Of a stretch of 64,000 bases of DNA, positions 57,801 to 64,000 are shown in pieces. The translations under genes were made by a program, and so were the position numbers. The stretch is from Paenirhodobacter hankyongi (GTDB lineage: Bacteria > Pseudomonadota > Alphaproteobacteria > Rhodobacterales > Rhodobacteraceae): contig NZ_RCHI01000001.1 in assembly GCF_003664585.1 (NCBI RefSeq), positions 347,422 to 411,421 on the forward strand, read 5' to 3'. The notes under the pieces are model-generated. The model ran no database searches, was not told where the DNA came from, and saw only the letters and a program-made list of their open reading frames with translations. How positions within the stretch are numbered: the first letter of the stretch is position 1; every line of letters starts with the position of its first letter.

Positions 57801-58040
57801 CTCGCCGGATGCCAGCAGGTCTTGCGTGGCACCGATTCGCGCGGCAACGGCGGCCTGGTCGCCGGGCGAGAGATCGCGCCAGCGCGCGACATGGAGGCGC
57901 GGCGCGAGCAGAAGCCCGGCCCCGTTCTGGATAACCATGCTTTGTGCCTCGCAGGCGACGACGCGGCGCATCGGAGCGTCGCAGATCGGGCACCCCTCGG
58001 CATCCGGGGCGTTCTCCGCGTTGGGGCTGCCTTCGCTCAT
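54837..58040 (-). CDS. HIT-like/PLD-like/SF2 helicase/DUF3427 fusion protein
   Basis: 1067 residues from the ATG at 58040. The N-terminal HIT-like domain (about 15-110) has a Cys pair CPIC and a reduced histidine motif GENHVHFRL. A phospholipase-D-like nuclease region (about 130-260) has FHPKAWLFTF and VGSSNLSKSAL. The SF2 helicase follows with ATGLGKTYLAAF, DEFHHAAA, LGLTATPDRSDGG and QQLGRGLRRAAGK. The C-terminal part matches DUF3427 in style (WQDYPREAIAPLFGAVFNTG). Related PLD-helicases occur in defence islands. Its start overlaps a truncated methyltransferase gene (ATGA), and it is divergent from the RecQ-UvrD fusion. Function inferred to be nucleic-acid-targeted defence. Confidence 0.85.
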   Translation of the reverse strand: MSEGSPNAENAPDAEGCPICDAPMRRVVACEAQSMVIQNGAGLLLAPRLHVARWRDLSPGDQAAVAARIGATQDLLASGEAVVPVTLIEGENHVHFRLDPPPCARPDPLPGLPHDRALISGSDDALHAHLRPLIDQSTAVDLSVSFLMTSGVRLVLPHLQDLLSRGGRLRVLTGDYLDVTEPAALRLLTDLTGARHLFVFRASRVPFHPKAWLFTFKDRSGALIVGSSNLSKSALTDGVEWNLRQFDRHDTAPLAAARAGFAALLNRPEVTDLTPDWIDAYEARRIAPRPEQSGTPEEPTEPLPEPHAVQREALAALQATRDKGYGAGLVVLATGLGKTYLAAFDSLDARRVLFVAHREEILTQAMAAFRTVRPQARMGRYSGDDRDPEAEILFASVQTLARSSHLSRFDPQAFDYIVIDEFHHAAAATYRRLLAHFTPRFLLGLTATPDRSDGGDLLGLCEENLAYDCDLWSGIDRKLLAPFHYFGVPDPVEYAQIPWRSGRFDEAALTEALATRARAENALDQLARRGGSKTIGFCVSRRHADFMARFATERGLRAVAVHSGESSAPRASALEALADGKLDIVFAVDMFNEGVDVPAIDTVLMLRPTESPVIWLQQLGRGLRRAAGKTHLAVIDYIGNHRIFLTKLRTLLRAGAGDGALRLSLERFVDQETSFPAGCEVTYDLEALDILRALIRIPRDGEELIAFYRDFRDRHGTRPTASEVAHAGFNPARTGVQGWLGLVAEMGDLSATEQAVWHAHQALLDEIETTRMTRSDKMLVLRAMIEAGAFPGRISLADLTARIASQAKRNPQISADLNVALTDEAALRNLLLAQPLKILAETAWFRLGPGAFETTFETSSGAVLRDLAAELVDWRLARHFQSRDLVYDLPETTLFAEAAEEGAAAPWTPAPAPQPRTPALWQDYPREAIAPLFGAVFNTGAWNAGIVTLKEARAMVLLVTLDKGSLSVGGHYTDHFTTPTRFVWQSQTSTRRDSLRGRILSGAEPGWTVHLFLRKSKLRDGRGAPFRYAGQLRFAGWEGENPMTVQWDLTAPVPVSLRPLYGLPDET

Positions 58041-58324
58041 CGCCGTTTCACCAGAAGATTCACCCAGGTCTCTGCCTCCCTCTCCGGGCGGCAATCGCGC
58101 GTCTGCCACATATCGGGCCGCCCGAGGCCGCCGCAGTCGTTCAGGAGGTGCGTATCGCGCTCCAAGCCCGCCCCCGCATCGAGAATGCGCAAAGCGCTGG
58201 TTGCCCCGGTTGGGGGCATCGGCAGTGTGGCCAGGAACCGGTGCCGCAGCGCCGACATGTCCACCGCCACCGTCGCCGCGACAAATTCAACCGCATGGGT
58301 TTCGTAATAGTCGGCTTCGGACAT
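58037..58324 (-). pseudogene. Class I SAM-dependent methyltransferase, internally deleted
   Basis: 95 residues from the ATG at 58324 (GGAG upstream), against roughly 190-200 usual. The N-terminal part (EADYYETHAVEFVAATVAVD, then LRILDAGAGLERD in place of the DxGxGxGRD SAM motif) runs straight into a typical C-terminus (MWQTRDCRPEREAETWVNLL). The central SAM-binding and catalytic strands are missing. The frame stays open and keeps the ATGA coupling to the helicase. It may be a dead gene or a retained leader peptide. Confidence 0.75.
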
Positions 58325-58558
58325 CCGAAACTCCGCAGGGCCTGCGCGCAAAGCTGTTCCTCGGTCGCCCGCCGAAGGCCGGGCATCGGGCCTCGCGGGT
58401 GATAAAAACTCCCCCGAGTTCTTCCAGGTTTGGCACCATCCGTCCAGAGCCCGGCCTCGCGTCGCGGCGCCGGGCAACGGATCATTGCGCGTGTTGGTAT
58501 TGCGGGGCTCGTTTCGGCGCTCTACTCTCCCACAACCCTTTTCTATTGCACGGGCTTG
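58325..58558. promoter_or_regulatory. Divergent region between methyltransferase/helicase and RecQ-UvrD genes
   Basis: This 234-bp gap must serve both directions. An AT-rich pocket occurs at about 58520-58550 just before the fusion gene start. The start there is chosen because upstream in-frame residues do not look like protein, although the ribosome site before 58559 is weak. No sure promoter boxes or dyads were found. Confidence 0.4.
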
Positions 58559-61500
58559 ATGGCGTTACCGAATTTCATACGGCTAAGGAGAGAGGACACG
58601 ACCCCTATCTTGCAGCGGTGTCTTTCGGTGGATCTCGAGGTCGATCCGAAAACGGGCAAGATTTTCGACATGGCGGCGGTGCGGTTCGGCAACGGCCCCG
58701 CCGTCGTTGCGCCGAAAGGGGAGATCGGCCGGGGGCTTGAGACGCTCGAGGCGGCGCTTGGAAAATCGCAGCACATCCTTGGCCACAATATCCTGCGCCA
58801 CGATATCGCGCATCTGCTGGCGGCGCGGCCCCGGCTGATCGAAAAGATGGCCGCACCGATCGACACGCTCTGGCTCAACCCCCTGGCCTTTCCGCGCAAC
58901 CCCTATCATCATCTGGTGAAGCACTATCACGACGGGCGCTTGCAGGCGGGGCATGTGAACGACCCGGAACTGGATGCACGGCTGGTGTTCGAGGTGCTGG
59001 AAAACCAGATCAAGGCACTGACCGAGCTGAACGCGGTCTCGCCCGACACTCTGCTCGCCTATCACTATCTCGCCACCCGGACGGACCGCTCCGCGGGGTT
59101 CGATGCCGTTTTCACCGAGATCCGCCGCGCCCCCGCGCCCGACCGGGCGGCGGCGCTGGTGGCGATCCGGTCGCTGCTTCAGGGCAAGGCCTGTGGCGCG
59201 CGGATCGGCCCCGCGCTCGAGAGGCTCGCGGACCCTCAAGCGGGCTGGCCGATGGCCTATGCGCTGGCGTGGATTTCGGTTGCGGGCGGGGACTCGGTGA
59301 TGCCGCCTTGGGTGCGCGCGGCCTTTCCGCAAGCCGCGCTGATCGTGCGCGATCTGCGCGACACGGCCTGCGGCGATCCGGCCTGCCGCTGGTGCGCCGA
59401 GCGCAACGATCCGGTGGGGGCGTTGAAGAAGTGGTTCGGCTTTCCGGCCTTCCGGCCTGAGCCGGCCGACAGCGCGGGGCGGCCCTTGCAAGAGGCCATC
59501 GTGGCGCAAAGCATGGGCCATGGGCATGTGCTTGGCATCCTGCCCACCGGCACCGGCAAATCGGTCTGCTATCAGGTGCCCGCGCTCAGCCTCTACGATA
59601 AGATCGGCGCGCTGACGGTGGTGATCTCGCCCCTCGTCGCGCTGATGGCCGATCAGGTGCAGGGGATGGAGCGCGCGGGAATTTCCGCGGCGGTCACCGT
59701 CAACGGCATGCTCTCGATGCCCGAACGGCAGGATGCGCTTGACCGGGTGCGGCTGGGCCAGGCGGCAATCTTGTTGATTTCGCCCGAGCAATTGCGATCG
59801 GTCTCGGTCCGCTCGGTGTTGAAGCAACGCGAGGTAGGGCTTTGGGTGCTCGACGAGGCGCATTGCGTGTCGAAATGGGGCCATGATTTCCGCCCCGATT
59901 ATCGCTACATCGGCCGCTTCATCCGCGAATTCACCGGCGATGCCCCGCCCGCGCCGGTGCTCTGCCTCACCGCGACTGCCAAGCCCGAGGTGGTGCGCGA
60001 CATCACCGCGCATTTCCGCGACCGTCTGGGCGTGGAGCTCGCGCTCTTCGATGGCGGGGCGACGCGCACCAACCTCACCTTCGCCGTGCGCCCGACCAAT
60101 CGAGGCGCGAAGCTGGGCGATATTCTCAGCGTGATCGCCGAGCATCTGCCCGAGGGCGAGACCTCCGGCGCCGTGGTCTATTGCGCGACGCGCGCCGAGA
60201 CCGAGCGGGTGGCGGCCTTCCTGAAAGTTCAGGGGCTTGCGGCCGAGCATTTCCACGCGGGCCTCACCCCCGACGACAAGCAGTCGGTGCAGGAACGCTT
60301 TCGTGTGGGCGATCTGCGGGTGATTGCCGCCACCAATGCCTTTGGGATGGGGATCGACAAGCCCGATATCCGGCTGGTGGTCCATGCCGACATTCCCGGC
60401 TCGCTGGAAAACTACCTGCAAGAGGCGGGGCGCGCCGGGCGTGACCGGGCGCCCGCCAATTGCGTGCTGCTTTACCATTCCGACGATGTCGAGCGGCAGT
60501 TCACGCTCACCGCCCGCTCGCGCCTTTCGCAACACGAGATCGGAGCGATCCTGAAAGCCCTGCGCCGGATCGACGAGCATTCCCGCAACAGTGGCCTGGT
60601 GGTGGCGACGGCAGGCGAGATCGTGCGCGAGGAAAAGGACCAGGAGTTCACCCGCGACAGCGCCACCGACGACACAAGGGTGAAGACCGCCGTTTCCTGG
60701 TTGGAGGAAGCCGCGCTTCTGGCGCGCGAGGAAAACCGGGTCCAGGTGCTTCCCTCTTCGCTGCTGGTGCGCACCCTGGCCGAGGCCGAAGCGCGTCTGA
60801 AGGGGGTTGAGATCACCGAGACGCGGCGACAACAGCTTTTGTCGATCGTGCGCCATGTGATGAACACGCCCCCCGATCAGGGCATCACCACCGACGAGCT
60901 GACCGGGATCAGCGGGCTGACGCATCGGGCGCTGGCCAAGGCGATGGCCGATCTTGAAACCCTTGGCATTGCGCGCAACGACATTGCGATCACCGTTTCG
61001 GTGCATGTCGGGATCGAGAATGCCTCGGCCCCGCGGCTGGCGCGGGCGATGCGGCTGGAAAAGGCGCTGATCGCGCAGATGCGCGAGATGGCGCCCGAGG
61101 CCGATGTGGGCGAGGGCGCGGCGCTTGATCTGGCGGCGGCAAGCCAGATCCTGCGCGGCGAGGGGCATGCGGAGGCAAGCCCGCACGGGATCGACCGGCT
61201 CTTGCGCAGCATCGCGCGCGACGGGCGCGACAGCGATGGCGGCATGGGCAATATCCGGCTGCGCAAGCTTTCGGCGAAAACGCTCGAAGTGGTGCTGCAA
61301 CGCTCTTGGCGGGTGGTGGAGCAGACCGCCGCGCTGCGCTGGATGGCGGCGGAAAAACTGCTCGAGTTTCTGATTTCCAGGGTCCCGGCGGGATTGAGAG
61401 GCAAGGATCTTCAGGTCGATACGACGATCGGCGATCTGCTTTCGGCGCTGGGGGGCGATGCGCTGATTGCAGCGTCGGGCGTGAAGGACATGACCAAGCT

Positions 61501-63709
61501 CATGGAGCGCGCGCTGTTGTGGCTGCACGAGCAGCAGGTGCTGACGCTTGGCAAGGGGCTGACGGTGTTCCGCTCGGCGATGACGATCCACCTCAAGCCG
61601 GGGCGCGCGGGCTTCACGAAAAAGGACTTCCTGCCGCTGGAAGAACATTACCGCGAGCAGACGCTGCAAACCCATGTGATGGCCGCCTATGCGGAAAAGG
61701 GACTGACACGGATCGACGAGGCGGTGCGCCTGTCGGAGGAGTATTTTGCCTTCGATCAGGACCGGTTCTTGCAACGCTGGATGCCCGGCCGCGGGGTCGA
61801 GCTGCGGCGCCAGACGACCGGCAAGGCGTGGAAGCAGATCGTCGATGACCTCGGCAACCCGGTGCAGCAGGAGATCGTCGCCGACGACCGCGAGGAAACG
61901 AACGTGCTGGTTCTGGCGGGGCCCGGTTCGGGCAAGACGCGGGTTCTGGTGCATCGCATCGCCTATCTGTTGCGGGTGAAGCGCGAGGATCCGCGCGGCA
62001 TTCTGGTGCTGACCTACAACCGCCACGCCGCCGCCGAGATTCGCGCCCGCCTGCGCCACCTGGTCGGCGATGAGGCCGCGCGCGTCACCGTTTCGACCTG
62101 TCACGCGCTGGCGATGCGGCTGGTGGGCGCCAGTTTCGCGGGCTCTCATGCCGAGGCCCGCGATTTCGACGCGGTGCTTTACGAGGCCGTGCGGCAAATC
62201 AACGGCGAGGGCCTGAGCCGCTCCGAGGCCGAGGCGCAACGCGAGGCGCTCATTCAGGGCTATCGCTGGATTCTGGTCGATGAATATCAGGACATCGGCC
62301 CCGGCGAATATGCGCTGATCGCCGCCGTCGCCGGGCGCTCGCTCGAGGATCCCGATCAGCGTCTGAGCCTGTTCGCGGTGGGCGACGACGATCAGAATAT
62401 CTACGCCTTCACCGGAGCCTCGATTTCCTTCATCCGCCAATTCGAGGAAGACTATCGCGCCAAGCCCAAGTTCCTGACCGAGAATTACCGCTCGACCCGG
62501 CATATCATCGATGCGTCGAACCAGGTCATCGCCCCCGCGCGCGGCCGGATGAAGGCGGCTCATCCGATCACCGTGGACAAGATGCGCAGCCTCGATCCGG
62601 GCGGGGGCATGATGGCGGGGGTCGATCCGGTCGGTCAGGGGCGGGTGCAGTTTCTCGATGTGGCGGGCGACGACACGGCGCAGGCAGTGGCGGCGTTGGA
62701 CGAGCTGGTGCGGATCGCGCGGCTTGATCCGGGGTTTTCCTGGGCACGCTGCGCGATCATCTCGCGCGATTGGCGCAGGCTCGGTCCGGTGCGAGCCTAT
62801 GCCGAAAAGCTGGGCCTGCCGGTCGAGATGGCGAACGAAAAGCTGCCCAGCATCTGGCGGCTGCGCGAAATGCAGCGCCTTGTGGCGGGGCTGCGGCAAC
62901 GCCCGGCGGCGATGCTGGGCATACAGGACATCCTTGACACGCTGAACGCGCAGCCCTCGACGCGCTGGGTCGATCTGATCGCCGAGGGTGTCGCCGATCT
63001 GGCGCGGGAACTGGGCAAGAAGACGATCCCGGTGCCAGATGCCATCGAATGGCTGGCCGAATGGGCGCAGGACATCCGCGGCGCGCAACGGGGGCTTTTG
63101 CTTTTGACTGCCCATCGCGCGAAGGGGCTCGAATTCGACCATGTGGTGATCCTGAACGGCGGTTGGAAGACGCTCTCGAAAGGCGAAGACGGCGAGGCGC
63201 CGCGGCGGCTTTTCTACGTCGCGATGACCCGCGCGCGGCGCAGCCTTGCGGTGGTGACGCAGGGCGCGCATGCCTTTGTCGAGGCCGACAGCGAATGCGA
63301 AATGCTGCGCAAGATCGGGGTGCCGGCGCGCCAGGATCTTCCCGAACCCGACCAGTATCAGCTTCCCGACATGGGCTCGGTCGATCTCTCCTTTGCCGGG
63401 CGGTTGCCCGAGACGAACCCGACCCTGGCCGCGATTGCGGGTGCCAAGGTGGAGGATCCGGTGACGCTTTCTGCGCGTGAGGGGAAATGGATGATCCTTG
63501 ACGGTCGGGGCCGGGTGCTCGGCCGGATGGCAGGAAACTGGGCCCCGCCCGAGGGAACTTCACTGGTGTCGGGCAAGGTTGGCGCGGTGGTGCGCTGGCG
63601 CAAGTCGGACAACGAGGACCGGTATCAGCCCTATATGAAACGCGAGGAATGGGAGACGATCCTGCCGGAATTCGTATTTCGAAAGACCGGGGCGGCCCCG
63701 AGCTTCTGA
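58559..63709 (+). CDS. DEDDh exonuclease-RecQ helicase-UvrD helicase triple fusion
   Basis: 1716 residues from the ATG at 58559. Residues about 20-150 form a DEDD-type exonuclease (SVDLEVDPKTG, ILGHNILRHDIAHL, HVNDPELDARLVF). Residues about 300-680 are RecQ, with Walker A TGTGKSVCYQVP near 330, DEAHCVSKWGHDFRPDYRYI near 431 and NAFGMGIDKPD and QEAGRAGRDRAP. A helical linker with winged-helix features (about 690-1080) follows. The UvrD/SF1 part has GPGSGKTRVLVHRIAY near 1120, VDEYQDIGPGEY near 1241, VGDDDQNIYAFTGA, TAHRAKGLEFDHV and YVAMTRARRSL. All motifs are intact. Such three-part fusions are known by sequence but have no assigned role that I know of; position suggests defence. Confidence 0.9.
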   Translation: MALPNFIRLRREDTTPILQRCLSVDLEVDPKTGKIFDMAAVRFGNGPAVVAPKGEIGRGLETLEAALGKSQHILGHNILRHDIAHLLAARPRLIEKMAAPIDTLWLNPLAFPRNPYHHLVKHYHDGRLQAGHVNDPELDARLVFEVLENQIKALTELNAVSPDTLLAYHYLATRTDRSAGFDAVFTEIRRAPAPDRAAALVAIRSLLQGKACGARIGPALERLADPQAGWPMAYALAWISVAGGDSVMPPWVRAAFPQAALIVRDLRDTACGDPACRWCAERNDPVGALKKWFGFPAFRPEPADSAGRPLQEAIVAQSMGHGHVLGILPTGTGKSVCYQVPALSLYDKIGALTVVISPLVALMADQVQGMERAGISAAVTVNGMLSMPERQDALDRVRLGQAAILLISPEQLRSVSVRSVLKQREVGLWVLDEAHCVSKWGHDFRPDYRYIGRFIREFTGDAPPAPVLCLTATAKPEVVRDITAHFRDRLGVELALFDGGATRTNLTFAVRPTNRGAKLGDILSVIAEHLPEGETSGAVVYCATRAETERVAAFLKVQGLAAEHFHAGLTPDDKQSVQERFRVGDLRVIAATNAFGMGIDKPDIRLVVHADIPGSLENYLQEAGRAGRDRAPANCVLLYHSDDVERQFTLTARSRLSQHEIGAILKALRRIDEHSRNSGLVVATAGEIVREEKDQEFTRDSATDDTRVKTAVSWLEEAALLAREENRVQVLPSSLLVRTLAEAEARLKGVEITETRRQQLLSIVRHVMNTPPDQGITTDELTGISGLTHRALAKAMADLETLGIARNDIAITVSVHVGIENASAPRLARAMRLEKALIAQMREMAPEADVGEGAALDLAAASQILRGEGHAEASPHGIDRLLRSIARDGRDSDGGMGNIRLRKLSAKTLEVVLQRSWRVVEQTAALRWMAAEKLLEFLISRVPAGLRGKDLQVDTTIGDLLSALGGDALIAASGVKDMTKLMERALLWLHEQQVLTLGKGLTVFRSAMTIHLKPGRAGFTKKDFLPLEEHYREQTLQTHVMAAYAEKGLTRIDEAVRLSEEYFAFDQDRFLQRWMPGRGVELRRQTTGKAWKQIVDDLGNPVQQEIVADDREETNVLVLAGPGSGKTRVLVHRIAYLLRVKREDPRGILVLTYNRHAAAEIRARLRHLVGDEAARVTVSTCHALAMRLVGASFAGSHAEARDFDAVLYEAVRQINGEGLSRSEAEAQREALIQGYRWILVDEYQDIGPGEYALIAAVAGRSLEDPDQRLSLFAVGDDDQNIYAFTGASISFIRQFEEDYRAKPKFLTENYRSTRHIIDASNQVIAPARGRMKAAHPITVDKMRSLDPGGGMMAGVDPVGQGRVQFLDVAGDDTAQAVAALDELVRIARLDPGFSWARCAIISRDWRRLGPVRAYAEKLGLPVEMANEKLPSIWRLREMQRLVAGLRQRPAAMLGIQDILDTLNAQPSTRWVDLIAEGVADLARELGKKTIPVPDAIEWLAEWAQDIRGAQRGLLLLTAHRAKGLEFDHVVILNGGWKTLSKGEDGEAPRRLFYVAMTRARRSLAVVTQGAHAFVEADSECEMLRKIGVPARQDLPEPDQYQLPDMGSVDLSFAGRLPETNPTLAAIAGAKVEDPVTLSAREGKWMILDGRGRVLGRMAGNWAPPEGTSLVSGKVGAVVRWRKSDNEDRYQPYMKREEWETILPEFVFRKTGAAPSF

Positions 63710-64000
63710 ACGTCACCCGGACGTTTGGCTGGTCCTCGCGCCGACCGTGCGCAGCATGAAAATCGCGAACCTCTCCCACATCGCAAGCCATTGCCTGGTG
63801 CCCTTCAGCGTCGGGCACGACCGTCCGAAAAGGGCAGTGAGCGCGTCTCGCCGCGCCCACTTAGACGGCAGCTTCGGGGGGCGCGGTCGACTGACGGCAA
63901 TGGGCGGGATGCCGTTGAAAAACTCGTCGGCGATCTGCTCCTTGGGGTGATGATGCAGGGGATTTCGGGGGATTTTCTGCAAGCCTGACGCCCACATGAT
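63710..64000. other. Unassigned sequence at the right edge
   Basis: After the fusion gene stop there are overlapping frames on both strands, none recognisable. A leftward frame (63713-63997) could be the end of a gene starting outside the window. I make no call. Confidence 0.3.

Noticed and set aside
55275..58307. 1010-codon open frame on the plus strand
   Set aside because: Antisense shadow of the PLD/helicase gene, whose motifs are all on the other strand.
58583..63271. 1562-codon open frame on the minus strand
   Set aside because: Antisense to the exonuclease-RecQ-UvrD gene; rich in His/Arg/Gly with no domain, a product of high GC composition.
63713..63997. Minus-strand frame at the right edge as a transposase
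   Set aside because: I could not match it to any transposase motif and its start is outside or at the edge of the window.

Overview
The window reads as a high-GC alphaproteobacterial chromosome, most likely Rhodobacteraceae/Paracoccaceae. The main evidence is the right-hand core segment: murA, DUF2948, hisD, UPF0262, a low-molecular-weight phosphatase, infA, maf, a short RNase E/G, yacG and tRNA-Phe. Two copies of the 'hairpin + GTATTTG..GGAAAA' intergenic repeat known from this family support the same placement. About 35 kb of chromosome (16.5-51.3 kb) is flanked by two anti-phage or mobile islands.

Left island (1-16.4 kb). A Zorya operon (zorA, zorB and a zorC cut by the window edge) runs leftward. 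Divergently, a complete type I restriction-modification operon (hsdM, hsdS, hsdR) runs rightward. Next comes a satellite-like integrative module read leftward: tyrosine integrase, a hypothetical gene, an AlpA-type regulator, a Toprim primase, a DUF3631 helicase, iteron-like repeats and an HGGxSTGxxT protein. The layout suggests a small integrated element carrying defence cargo.

Central metabolic region (16.5-40.8 kb). After accessory genes (LysR, NTF2-like, quinone-oxidoreductase-like, proline iminopeptidase, AraC, EamA, YjdM) comes a hydroxyproline catabolic cluster. It holds an alpha-ketoglutarate semialdehyde dehydrogenase, a polar amino-acid ABC transporter, a delta1-pyrroline-2-carboxylate reductase homologue, an XRE-cupin regulator, an aconitase X (cis-3-hydroxy-L-proline dehydratase type), a DapA-family deaminase, a Cys/Cys 4-hydroxyproline epimerase and a D-amino-acid oxidase. 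Together these would take 4-hydroxyproline to alpha-ketoglutarate and 3-hydroxyproline to proline. A second unit follows: a FadR-type GntR regulator with a proline-racemase-family protein whose two catalytic cysteines are Ser and Thr. It is divergent from a polyamine-type ABC transporter and an Asp/Glu/hydantoin racemase.

Core region (41-51.4 kb). tRNA-Thr(GGT) is followed by tightly coupled housekeeping operons, interrupted by a GIY-YIG/DUF4357 protein and by an NTF2/GNAT/nitrilase trio, and ending at tRNA-Phe(GAA).

Right island (51.4-64 kb). Next to tRNA-Phe lie an IS3-type remnant and a decayed second copy of the same kind of replication module (AlpA, Toprim primase, DUF3987 helicase), with several frameshifts and a deletion through the Toprim core. 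Then come a HIT-like/PLD-like/SF2-helicase/DUF3427 protein preceded by an internally deleted methyltransferase, and, divergent from these, a 1716-residue exonuclease-RecQ-UvrD fusion. This helicase pair is the best candidate for an undescribed defence system here.
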